The position numbers and the translations under genes are program-made. Positions 11,161 through 21,955 of a stretch of 64,000 nucleotides of DNA are shown one piece after another. A model generated the notes under the pieces. It searched no databases, was not told the DNA's origin, and worked only from the letters and a program-made list of their open reading frames with translations. Within the stretch, counting starts at the first letter, position 1. Each line of letters begins with the position of its first letter. Source of the DNA: Coniferiporia sulphurascens (taxonomy: Eukaryota > Basidiomycota > Agaricomycetes > Hymenochaetales > Hymenochaetaceae); NCBI GenBank assembly GCA_002794785.1, contig NBBA01000001.1:4340001-4404000 (forward strand), written 5' to 3'.

Positions 11161-13139
11161 CTAGGAGTGCCAGGGGTTCTCGGGCTCTTCAGATGTCTCC
11201 TCCTCTTCCTGCACCATTGCAGAGGCGTGGGCCGGTGCCGGTAATGAGGGTATGGGATAGAACTGAGATCCTTCCCCGTTAAACGCCACATCGCGATATT
11301 CATAACCGGGTGCTTTTCCTGAACTATTATCATAGCCAAGACCTGGAGCGGGTTGGTTCAAGCTTGCCAGTGGTATAGTGACTGTTGGATATGATGGTGG
11401 GATGAATACAGTATTTCCGGATGCTTCACGGATAAGCACAGATTTGATTGGAGCTTGATCCCGGACCAGAAAATTCCAATTGGGGCTGGTGTGTGTAGAG
11501 GAGAAAGCACTAGATGATGTATCATCTATGAGAGAAGGGGGACCACTAGTATAAGGCATGAAACCTGGAGGGTAGTAATCTTCAGGGCCGTATGAATCAT
11601 TAGCCTGGAAAAACACAGGCGAAAATGGGCCACTATCTGTCACGTCCTCTGACAGCCCCTCCATTACCTCATTTTCTTTATAATCTATTGAAAGGGTTCC
11701 CACTAGAAAAGTATTAATTTATCGACCACAGTCACAGGTAGCATTTGTATAGCAAGCATACCCTCTGTCTTCAAATCTTCTTTGAATTCTGTATTGATAA
11801 GCAAACCAACTTCATTGAGGATAGTAGCGAGGTCAGTGAGCCCGTCGCTCCCTTTTAGTGCCTGTGCACGAAGTGACTTCAGATTGATATTTTACCAGGA
11901 AAAATGGAGCCGTCTTCCGACCTTCGCTAGTGCACAAATATTAGCTTCATGTATTATGGCGATGTCGGCATTGGAAAGCTACGTGGGAGGTATGTAAGTG
12001 CGTTACTATTGATATGCATCATGCATTTACCTCAAAAATAGCGTTGAAAGCAATATCATGCGTCATTATATCCTGTGCCTGATTAGACATCGCCAGCAAT
12101 TGGATGAGCATACTGACACACCTTATCAGCGGACTCTCCCTCATCGGAATCAAAATCTACGGCGACCACACCCGTCGTGTAATCACTGTCTCTATCCATG
12201 TCCAGATCTTCGGGATTTGCGGCGGCTTTGATTATCCGTGGGACAAGCAATCTTTCGGAAACACGATATCCTCGAATGAATATGCATTGGTTTTTGTCTG
12301 GCTCGTCTTCTGCAGCCGCATCGCCGCTCTCCTGTGGTATAAGCAGTGATTTGGAAGGGCGGTCGGACCTTGGCCCAATTCGGATGGGTATGCTGACGAA
12401 CGATTCCGAAGTCCTAGAGATACTGGCCGAAGCAGCCAGTGAATGTGGGTCACCTGCGGTGAGTCGGGCCCCTCCTTGGACAGCGTTTTCGACGAAAGTC
12501 GCCGTTGCCCAATTTCCTGTCAGATCGTGTCCGGTCACAAGAATTATATCTCGAAGGTCGACACCCAACCCTAGGTCATCTCGCAAGAATTTCAGCCATG
12601 TGCGGTAATTCTTCAGCATATATTTCTCGAAATGCCTCATCCGAATGGCTTCCGTGCGTTCGGCATCGTACTTGATCAGAAGGGCCGCGGCTTGATGATT
12701 GGACACGGAAAAGTTCACGCTCGCGCCAGCTGAAGCTGCCAATCTGATGAACAGACGAGAAAGCTCAGTTCCACAAGGCCCATGATGCGATACGAAGCAA
12801 CTGAAATCCTCACGATGAAAAGTCAATTTCGCCTTCGATACGCTTGACGTGGGATGAATGCAGCCAATTTCCCGCATCAATTCCGTGAAGTGATAGCGTT
12901 TCCCCACAATCTTGAGGTAGAGGCTTGAAGCCCACAGGCGTACCATACTTCAAATTGATAGGGTCATCAACGGGGAGTAGAGCGTTGAATACCCTGTGGA
13001 AGTATCCAAATCGCTTGTCGGCATAACCAACATCTGCGATACGAACGCGGTCGTAGCCTGGGGGATTGGGCTCATACAAGGGCAATCCGTGGCCCAGACT
13101 TCTAAGCTCTTCTTGGTAGACTCTGCATTCGAGGCTCAT
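11161..13139 (-). CDS. Agaricomycete orphan family protein, tandem copy A
   Basis: 567 residues from six exons that join in frame: 12814-13139, 12122-12743, 12031-12072, 11922-11978, 11762-11876 and 11161-11702. The N-terminus (MSLECRVYQEELRSLGHG, then LPLYEPNPPGYDRVRIADVG and FNALLPVDDPINLKYGTP) matches a large uncharacterised family I know from mushroom genomes. Other conserved-looking blocks are ILVTGHDLTGNWATATF, CIFIRGYRVSERLLVPRIIKAAA and SNADIAIIHEANI, followed by a low-complexity Ser/Pro/acidic C-terminus. There is no signal peptide or membrane segment. The ADIAIIHE block resembles a hydrophobic strand ending in an acidic site. The function is unknown. It is flanked downstream by the acyltransferase (convergent) and upstream by copy B. 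Confidence 0.8.
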
Positions 13140-13700
13140 CTGTATGAAGAGCCGGTAACTTGAGAGAGGTGGTGTGAGTACAAGTCAACGGAGGGTTGCA
13201 TCTGAGTCTGCATTCAATCCTTTGGACATTCGGACATTAGCGCTCGTACAGCCAGGAGACTGTGCACTCATTTTCCACGCACTTTTCAAACCTGTGCCAG
13301 TGTTAGGCAACCATCAGGACAGCCTCGATCACACAAGCTTGAATTAGTTGACTTCGGCCCACGGTTCCGGATTATTTATAGGAGTCCAAGCAGGTTTAGA
13401 CTCGGAACCGGTTGTTATACTTACCCGAATCTAAGATTAGCACAAATTTACCGCTACTAATAACTGACAAAGAGGTTTCATTTGAAGTCAATTCTAGCCC
13501 GAAGCGGGCGAGTACAACAAGGGAGGAACTTATAGTAAAGTTTTCGTTTGACCTGTAAGGTCGGCGTCCATCTGTGTGCGTGAGCGTCACCGACAAAGAG
13601 AGCATATAATGAGGCTAAAGGAGACGGGGAACAGTACTACTGTAGATGATACCAGTGAATCCGAGCACAGTGATCCGGGAGAGGGAAAGAGGGTGGTGGA

Positions 13701-14275
13701 TAGTGTTCTCAAAGGCCGGGTCAGGTCAGGTCAGGGGACTTTATGCTTGACCCTGACTCGGGTCAGGAATTCCGGTTTGGGCTGACCCCCCGCTGACCCG
13801 CTGCTGACCTGACCCGCAGTAAAAAAATCGGAATACAAAGTGTTATATTCAAACTCCGACGCCGTCTCGGCATCGAAGCTCGAACTTCAACAGTAACTGC
13901 CCTAACACATAAGTAATAACTGCCAACTTTAAGTGCTAATACTAACACCAATAAGATATATGTACATTAGTGCCAATGTCTCTATAATAAATTAGGCTGA
14001 ATGCTATATCGACTTGAAGCCGAAGCAAATTTGTTTAGGGGAGGCCTTTTATGCTTCGGGGCCGGCAGATATTACTGAAAGGTAGGTTCATATTTGCCCA
14101 ATTAAGTCATGTGCCGGGTCAAGGTCAGGTCAGAGTCAACCCCGGGTCAGGGAGGGGCTTTGTTGGTGGGAGCCGACCCCCGACTTGACCCACCTCCGGC
14201 CCCCGCTGACCTGACCCTCTGCTGGCCCGACCCGGGGTCGGATCGGGTCAGACCCGGCCCTTGAGAACACTACCA
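13701..14275. mobile_element. Non-autonomous hAT-like MITE
   Basis: A 575-bp element with inverted ends starting tagtgttctcaa(a/g)ggccgggtc and subterminal arrays of ggtcaggtcagg / gacccg motifs on both sides. It is flanked by an 8-bp direct repeat, gtggtgga (13693-13700 and 14276-14283). The homologous junction between units 2 and 3 (near 17425) lacks the insert and has one copy of the site, so an empty site is visible. The 8-bp duplication fits hAT transposases; no transposase frame is inside. The right end is 3 bp longer than the left if this duplication is correct. Confidence 0.8.
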
Positions 14276-15093
14276 GTGGTGGAACAACGCCTCCGAGTTG
14301 GAATTTCTTCTGTGCGGGAGCAAGGCGGTTCAGTGTTGCGAAAACTCTTTTCTCATGTTTTAGCTCCTTCTGTGTGTGGCGTGTATTTATCTCACTGGCA
14401 CTAGATTCGTTGTTCGTTTCTGAACCATCGGTAGTGGCGACGGCGCGACGCCTACGTCCACGCCGATCTGTCGATCATTTTTGGTTTTTACGAGCGAATC
14501 GTACCCGGAGCAACTCGCGCATGAAAAGGGGTGGAGAGTGGGAGAAAAATATACAGCGTATTGATTGTTAGAATTCCATATAAATGAGTATTACACCAAA
14601 AACAAAGGTATACTGTACAAGATTTGTGGGGGAAAGGACGCAGTTGACACGGGGGGAGGAGCGTGCTATCCACTCCATGGCATTCTCTGTAATTGGTCCT
14701 AACAATCTGATGTTGACTTTGGTGCTAGAAGTGGCAAGGACGATACAACTTGATACTAACATCATCTTCCCTTCCCTTGCTCTGCTCCATGATGGAGTGA
14801 GGCATCTGATGCTGATGAAAATATGCCAGTCCACAAGGAAGAATATAGGATTCTTTTTAAAAAAAACTACACAAGGAAAAATATAGGACTGAGGTGCAAG
14901 GAAAATTTTATCATACTATATGCTCTGTCCGAGAGAAAGGAGACACATTCCTAATCGCTTACTAATCGCTTTCAGACAGCACTTCCCCAACAAACGATGC
15001 ACGCGTGCGCACTGGCCGGCCGCGCCCGCTCTTCACACCACGCCGCCTAGAGCTTTGGGACTGGCGAATTGTTGCAGGTTTGGGGAACTTGTA

Positions 15094-16829
15094 CTACTGC
15101 CAGTGCTGGCACGTAATGCCGTGGGCACGTTTGGGGTGGTCCTTTGGGTGGCTTGGGGATATTGGAAGAGGTTGCACTAGACGATAAGTTACCGTGATAG
15201 AAGAGGGGCCACCGTAGCTCGAACCCATGTAGGGATGTTCAGGAACACGAACTTGAAGGGCAGTTTTAAAAGTTTTGTACTGCAAAAGATCAACCAAGGC
15301 TGTCTCAATGGGAAAATAAGACAATGATTTCGTCGGAGAGAAATTGACGCCAGTATCCTTTAGGGTCCCCACTTAAAGCACCAATTGCTTTACATCAGCA
15401 TCATTAAATACAGAGGACAGAGCTTAAAACAGCTACTGTACCTTTAAATCCCAGATCTCCTTCGGAATTCTCCACAGCAACCAGGGTACGTCTGGTAGTG
15501 AGGGACCTTCCTTGAGCCATGTGGTACCCCTCGAATAGCTGTAGAAGGGAAGTTCCCTAATTAACACAAAAGAAGAAGTTGGATTGTCACTGTCTTCAAA
15601 CTGACCATCATCAACTCGCTGACATCACATATATTACTTTCATGCACGATAGCAATATCGGCATCAGAAAGCTGCGCATAATGTAAACGTAGGCTCTCGC
15701 AACTATTCACAACACACTCACTTTAAAGATGGCGTCGAAAGCAATATCGTGTGCCGAGATATCCTATAACTGATTTCAAAACCCTGGTATTTGCGCACGC
15801 GGACGTGTATCTACCTTATCAGTGGACTCTCCCTCATCGGAATCAAAATCGGCGGCGATTACACCCGTTGCATAATTACCATCCCTGTCCATGTCTAGGT
15901 CCTCGGGATTTGCGGCGGCTTTGATTATCCGTGGGACAAGCAATCTTTCGGAAACACGATATCCTCGAATGAATATGCATTGGTTTTTGTTTGGCTCGTC
16001 TTCTGCAGCCGCATCGCCGCTCTCTTGTGATGTAAGCAGTGATTTGGAAGAACGGTCGGACCTTGGACCAATTCGGATGGGTATGCTGACGGACGATTCC
16101 CAAGTCCCGGAGATACTGGCAGAAGCGGTCAATGAAGATGATGGGCCACCTACAGCGAGCCGGGCCCCTCGTTGGATAGCATTCTCGACAAAGGTCGCTG
16201 TCGCCCAATTTGCCGTCAGATCGTGTCCAGTCACAAGAATCATATCCCGGAGGTCGACTTTAAAGCCTAGATCTTCTCGCAGGAATTTTATCCATGCACG
16301 ATAGTTCTTCAGCATATATCTCTCGAAATGTTCCAACCGAGCAGCGTCCGTGCGTTCGGCATTATATTTTATCAGAAGTGCAGCAGCCTGATGATTGGAT
16401 ACAGAAAAGTTTATGCTCGCGCCGGAAGATGCGGCCAATCTGGTATACACATGGGAGAAAAAAGTCAGTGTTGTAGGGTTATGCGGTGTAGAATAAATTT
16501 TACGATGAAAAGTCAATTTCGCCTTCAATGCGCTTGACATGGGATGAATGCAGCCATTTCCCCGCGTCAATCCCATGAAGTGATATTGTTTCTCCACAAT
16601 TCTGATGCATAGGCTTGAAGCCCGCAGGCGTGCCATACTTCAAATTGATGGGATCATCGGCGGGGAGCAGGGCGTTGAATATCCTATGGAAATATCCAGT
16701 CCGTTTGTAGGCAAAGCCAACGTCTGCGATACGAACGCAGTCGTAGCCCGAGGGATTGGGCTCATACAAGGGCAATCCGTGGCCCAGACTTCTGAGTTCT
16801 TCTTGGTAGACTCTGCATTCGAGGCTCAT
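15094..16829 (-). CDS. Agaricomycete orphan family protein, tandem copy B
   Basis: About 483 residues from six exons: 16504-16829, 15815-16439, 15722-15763, 15606-15671, 15442-15556 and 15094-15371. Intron positions and phases match copies A and C, and exons 1, 3 and 5 have the same or nearly the same length. The N-terminal half is close to copy A (MSLECRVYQEELRSLGHG; FNALLPADDPINLKYGTP; DMILVTGHDLTANWATATF). From exon 4 on it diverges: the acidic block reads SDADIAIVHESNI, exon 5 encodes unrelated sequence, and the C-terminal exon is about half as long and not Ser/Pro-rich. The frame is open throughout, so nothing marks it as a pseudogene. Function unknown. Confidence 0.75.
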
Positions 16830-17837
16830 CTGTGTGAAGAGTCGGGAATTTGAGAGAGGTGTTGTTGTGACTCGAGTACAAGTCGACAAGGGTTGCATCT
16901 GAGTTTGCGGACACTCCGCATTTTATCCTCCGAACATAGACGCTCGTACAGCCCGCGGACTACGGCGCGGAAGTGCACTCATCTTCTACGCACTTTTCAA
17001 ATGTGTTAGATGCACACCAGCACAGCCTTAGTCACACAAGTATAAACTAGTTAATTTCGTCCCACGGTTCCGGATTATCCATAAGAGTCCAAGCAAGTTT
17101 TAGAACCGGTTGTCATATTGTCGTACTTACCCAAATTCACGATTAGCACGACGTTACCGCTAATAACTTATAAAGAAGTTTCAACCAATTCTAGGTTGAA
17201 GCGGGCGGGTACGACAAGGGGGAACTTATAGAAAAGTTTTCGTTTGACCCGTAAGGTCGTCCATCTGTTGACATCGCCAAAGTTTGTCCTTTTGTATGCT
17301 GGTGTGCGTGACAGGCACGGACAATGGGAGAATATAAGAAGGCGAAAGGAGGCGGGGAACAATACCAGGTGATACCAATGAATCTGGACGGGCACAGCGA
17401 TCCGGAGAGGGAAGACTCGGAGGGCGATGGAACAACGCCTCCGAGTCGGACTTTCTTTTGTGTGGACACGAGGTGTCTCAGTGTTGTGAAACTTTTTTTT
17501 CATGGTTTAGCTCTTTCTGTGTGTAGCGTGTATTTATCTCACTAGATTCAATGCTTGTGTCTGTACTATCGCAATCAATATTGTGTGGTAACTGTCGAGT
17601 AAACGCCCACGCCTACGCCCATGTCAGTGCCGATCTCAGGCTGTCGATCAATTCTTGGTTATTAATAGCGAATCGCACCGGAGCAACTTGCGCGTGAAAA
17701 AGGGTTGGAGAGCGGAAAAAATGTACAGCGTATTGTTTGTTAGAATTCCATTTAGTAAATGAGTATTACACCAAAAACAAGATTATACAAGATTTGTGAG
17801 GGCAGGGATACAGTTGATAGAGACGTGTACTAGGCTT

Positions 17838-19836
17838 CTAACTGCTCGAGTCTCTGAGTCCCCATGACTCGGGCGCTACAAACGTATCCTCCTTTTCCCG
17901 CACCATTGCAGAGGCGTGGGCCGATGTCTGTGAGGTCACGGGATAGATCTGGGACCCTTCCCCATTAAGTGCTATACTGCGATATTCAAAAGTGGGTGCT
18001 TTCCATGAACCAATATCATAATCAGGATCCGTAACAGGAAGTTGGTTCAAGCCTGATAGTGTAGCAACTGATGGATGTGAAGGGACAATCATAGTATTTC
18101 TAGATGCTTCATGGATAAGCACGGGTGCACTTGGGGTTGAGGCTTGACCCAGTAAATCCAAATTGAAGGGGCTGGAGTTTTCGGAGGAGAAAGCACTAGA
18201 TGATGTATCATCTATGAGAGAAGGGGGACCACCATAATGTGAGTAAATTGAAGGATGGTAACTTTCAAGGTTGTATGTATCATCGGTCTGGAAAGCTTTA
18301 AGTTCATGCCAAAATAGTGAGCCAATATCTGTCATGTCCTCTGACAGCTCCTCCATGACCTCCGAGTCATTTTCTTTATAATCTGTTGAAAGGGTTCCCA
18401 CTAGAAAAGTATTAATTTATCGACCACAGTCACAGGTAGCATTTGTATAGCAAGCATACCCTCTGTCTGCAAATCTTCTTTGAATTCTGTATTGATAAGC
18501 AAACCACCTTCATCGAGGATAGTAGCGAGGTCAGTGAGCCCGTCGCTCCCTTTTAGTGCCTGTGCACGAAGTGACTTCAGATTGATATTTTACCAGGAAA
18601 AATGGAGCCGTCTTCCGACCTTCGCTAGTGCACAAATATTAGTTTCATGTATTATAGCGATGTCGGCATTGGAAAGCTACGCGGGAGGTATGTAAGTGCG
18701 TTACTATTGATATGCATCATGCATTTACCTCAAAAATAGCGTTGAAAGCAATATCGTGCGTCATTATATCCTGTGCCTGATTAGACATCGCCAGCAATTG
18801 GATGAGCATACTGACACACCTTATCAGCGGACTCTCCCTCATCGGAATCAAAATCTACGGCGACCACACCTGTTGCATAATCACTGTCCTTATCCATGTC
18901 CAGATCTTCGGGACTTGCGGCGGCTTTGATTATCCGTGGGACGAGCAGTCTTTCGGAAACACGATATCCTCGAATGAATATACATTGATCCTTGACTGGA
19001 CCGGTCTCTCTGTCAGCCTCACTACTCTCTTGCGTTTGGGGCAATGGCAAAGGGGAGCGATCAGGTCCTGGTCCAATTCGGATAGGTATGCTGACAGACG
19101 ATTCCCAAGCCCCGGAGATGCTTGCCGATGCAGTCAACGTGGACGGACTGCCAGCAGTGAGTTGCGCTCCCCGATGAACAGCACTTCCAACAAAAGTCGC
19201 TGTTGCCCGATTTGCTGTCAAATCGTGCCCAGTGACGAAGATAATATCTTTAAGATTGACGTCGAAGCCTAGATCGTCTCGCAAGAGCTTTATCCACGAG
19301 CGATAATTCTTCAGCATATATTTCCTGTAATGGGACCGCCGTGTAGCGTCTGAGCGTTCGGCGCTGTACTTGATGAAAAGGGCGGCAGCTTGGTGGCTAG
19401 ATACAGAGAAGTTCACACTCGCGCGAGACGCGGCGAATGATCTGTCATAGACGGAAAACTTTTGTTATTAAAGCTGGTCAATTCGAAGTGCTTGGAAACA
19501 TTACGATGAAAAGTCGATTTCGCCCTCAATGCGCTTGACATGGGATAAATGCAGCCATGATCCTGCGCCGATTTTGTTGAGCGATCTCGTTTCTCCGCAT
19601 TCCGGGGAGAGAGGCTCAAAGCCCTCGGGCGTGCCGTATTTCAAGTTGACGGGATCATCTGCTGGGAGGAGGGCATTGAATATCCTGTGGAAGTATCCTG
19701 TCTCCTTCTCGGCGAAGCCAACATCTGCAACTCGAACGCGGTCGTAACCCGAAGAGTTTGGTTCGTACAGGGGTAATCCGTAGCCCAGACTTCTGAGCTC
19801 CTCTTGGTAGACCTTACATTCAAGACTCTGGGTCAT
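17838..19836 (-). CDS. Agaricomycete orphan family protein, tandem copy C
   Basis: About 576 residues from six exons: 19505-19836, 18820-19441, 18729-18770, 18620-18676, 18460-18574 and 17838-18400. The start ATG at 19836 adds two residues (MTQSLEC versus MSLEC). Exon 2 has diverged from A and B (SFAASRASVNFSVSSHQ; IIFVTGHDLTANRATATF). Exons 3-5 and their introns are almost base-for-base identical to copy A. The C-terminal exon has the same Ser/acidic composition as copy A. No stop or frameshift is seen. Same unknown family, no targeting signal. Confidence 0.8.
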
Positions 19837-20051
19837 CTGTGTGATGGGTCGGGAACTTGGAAGAGGTGATGGGAGCGAGTTTACGGACACACTGTATTTA
19901 TCCCCCTGATTTTAGCGCCCGCATAGCCCGAGAACTGCAACCTCATATATACACTTTTCAAACCCATCTTAACTGCCTCGCACAGGTTCGATCACATAAG
20001 CCTGGATTAGTTAACTTCTGGTTATGGTTACGGATTATTCATAAAAGAGTT

Positions 20052-20217
20052 CAAGCGGGTGGATGCAAAAAGTTACCGACCGACCGAAAAAAAAAAGGGA
20101 AGGAGACCAAACACCCATTTTTAAATGAGCCACAACACAGCCGCAACTTGTAAATAGAATGTCAATATATTTGACACTAATCATAGGACCCTCCTACACA
20201 CGTTTTACATCCACTTG
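20052..20217. mobile_element. Degenerate, internally deleted copy of the TA-flanked MITE family
   Basis: The left part (gcgggtggatgcaaaaagtt, then accgaccgacc) and interior (gagccacaacacagccgcaac, caatatatttgacactaatc, atagg-accctcc) align with the MITE at 32950. The right end keeps only ttttacatccacttg followed by TA. It lies upstream of copy C of the triplicated gene. It is too eroded to be mobile. Confidence 0.7.
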
Positions 20218-21192
20218 TAGAGCCGGTTGTTATGGTTACCCGAATTCACAACTAACACGACGTTACCGCTGATAATTGATTAAGAAGTTTCATTTAAAGT
20301 CAATTCTAGCCCGAAGCGGACGAGGTATAACAAGGGGGGACTTATATGGTATGCATAGCAAGGTTTTCGTCCAGTCTGTACGCTCACCCGTCCGTTGAGG
20401 TCGCTGGAGTTTGTCCCACTTATATTATGTCTTATACGGAGCACCACAGACCCAAAATGAGATGCTCTTCGGTCACTGACAAAGGGAACACATGAGACGG
20501 AAGGAGATGCGGGTTCGAATGGATATTCTTGAAGCGTTAAACTTTTACACAACTTGGATTTTGGTTACCCTTTCAAGCAAGATGGCTATAACGAGGGGTG
20601 TTGAAGCCGGCCGGACACAGCAATACGGGGAAGGGAAGAGGACGTTGGGGCAACACTGCAGCTAAGACGTTGCGGAGAACTGAAGTTCTTTCGGCGGCAC
20701 ATACGTTACAGCTCGAGGTTCATCAGCAGGCAGATGAGCTAGACGACTGTTGGGAGACCCAAGGTCACTTCCCAACCATCGGGGGAGAGTCGCGTAACGG
20801 GAGGACTTCACAGATCCCAGGATGGGCTCGTCTTCAGTCGGAGTTCCTTGACCAAGTTCAGATGATCTTCACAAACTTTTCGGTTATTAGCTTAGGCTCT
20901 TTTCTTGTATCCGGTAGGGAGGGAGGGGATTGCAGGTAAGAGAAGATGTCATTACTAAGACGTTCTAGCTAGTTATAATGAATTGCCGAGCGCGCCAGGG
21001 CATGGTATGCAATAATGGTGTTGTATGCAGAAGTGCGGGGACGCGAGATACAGGTGCGGAGACTCGGCGGGTGTGGTTATGAGCGCATGCGAGAAGGAGG
21101 GACCATGCGAATGAACGTGCTTCTAGCGGTGGGTTTTTCGGGTGGAGTTCAAAGCGCTGTTGCTTTAAACACCTTTACGGTTAGCGTTGAGG
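20218..21192. other. Remainder of unit 3 and 3' flank of TIM8
   Basis: To about 20560 this is homologous to the 5' flanks of copies A and B. Beyond that I find only short unlinked frames (for example plus strand 20598-20939) with no recognisable protein. The right portion is presumably TIM8 3' untranslated sequence. Confidence 0.5.
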
Positions 21193-21602
21193 TTACGACT
21201 GCGCCCGCGAAGCAGCGTAGGTTTCGCGTTGGCGCTCGAGTTGTTTGATAAGGAAGATGCTCGAGTCGAGGAAACGCTCCACACAGTTAGAGAGGCAGGC
21301 TTCTTCGCCGCGCGAAAAACGCATGGACGGCGCACCCGTTATACACCTTGTAGTATAGCAAATGAAGGGGAATTAGATAGGTGCCTGTAGATCGCGAGAA
21401 GAAGAAGAAAAAAAAAGAGGGACGCAACTTGTCCCAACAGACCGAGGTGAAATTGTGCACGGCTGCCTGCACACGCGCACCGGCCTGCTCTCTCTCGATA
21501 AACGCCGCAATTTCTTTCTGTAACCGGCTGACAGTCAGTTGGACGAAAGAGAGCATCTAAACCCCTGCGAACCTGAGTTGCCTCGTCGAATTTGTCCGCC
21601 AT
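21193..21602 (-). CDS. TIM8: Small TIM chaperone Tim8
   Basis: A 90-residue protein from three exons (21573-21602, 21429-21517 and 21193-21346), each joining in phase. It carries the twin CX3C signature of small TIM chaperones, CWDKC at residues 37-41 and CLSNC at 57-61 with 15 residues between. HNFTSVCWDKCI precedes and NCVERFLDSS follows, which is typical of Tim8 rather than Tim9, Tim10 or Tim13. In the mitochondrial intermembrane space Tim8 pairs with Tim13 to escort hydrophobic precursors such as Tim23 to the inner membrane. The first exon encodes only ten residues (MADKFDEATQ), which explains why the gene is easily missed. It diverges from the hydrolase gene. Confidence 0.93.
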
Positions 21603-21955
21603 AGTGAATATTAATGGGCTGGCGGTCGTGAATGACGGTGCGGGTGAAAAGCGCTTCCAGCCCGACTCCAGAGGAAGTAAGTGGCTCGCACGGGAAGGCC
21701 TGGGAGCAAGTTACCGGATACGTCTGGCGGTCTAAAGGATCGTAAGAACTGTATCTAGCTCAAGCTCGTCGCCGTCCGTGTCGTCGACAAAAAACGACGT
21801 GCGTGCGCGTCCTGCTACAGCTGGTCACTACCCACGTCCGTCGTCCGCTCTTTGGCTTTCTATTTTATTCACTCTTTTATCTGCTTTTTGCGCCCCCATC
21901 TCCCGGGAGACCCGCGACACACCTTCCGCCTATTTAAATCATCAAAGCTACCGCG
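21603..21955. promoter_or_regulatory. Bidirectional promoter between TIM8 and the hydrolase gene
   Basis: 353 bases separate the two divergent start codons. The hydrolase-proximal half is C/T-rich on the plus strand (around 21840-21900), as is common for fungal transcription start regions. No TATA box was identified. Confidence 0.5.

Larger units (their letters stand above)
10690..20560. repeat. Tandem segmental triplication
   Basis: Three direct units of about 3.1 kb (3.6 kb in the first because of an inserted MITE) each contain, in the same order, a 3' flank, a six-exon minus-strand gene and a 5' flank. Approximate units are 10690-14283, 14284-17430 and 17431-20560. Shared landmarks include the 3' flank blocks near 10800, 14370 and 17515 and the 5' flank around tcaattctagcccgaagcgg near 13485, with related copies near 17190 and 20300. 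Identity is uneven along the unit, see findings. Confidence 0.85.

Noticed and set aside
14568..14886. Plus and minus frames of about 90-100 codons near copy B
   Set aside because: They fall in the 3' flank shared by all three units, where the corresponding frames are not conserved in units A and C.
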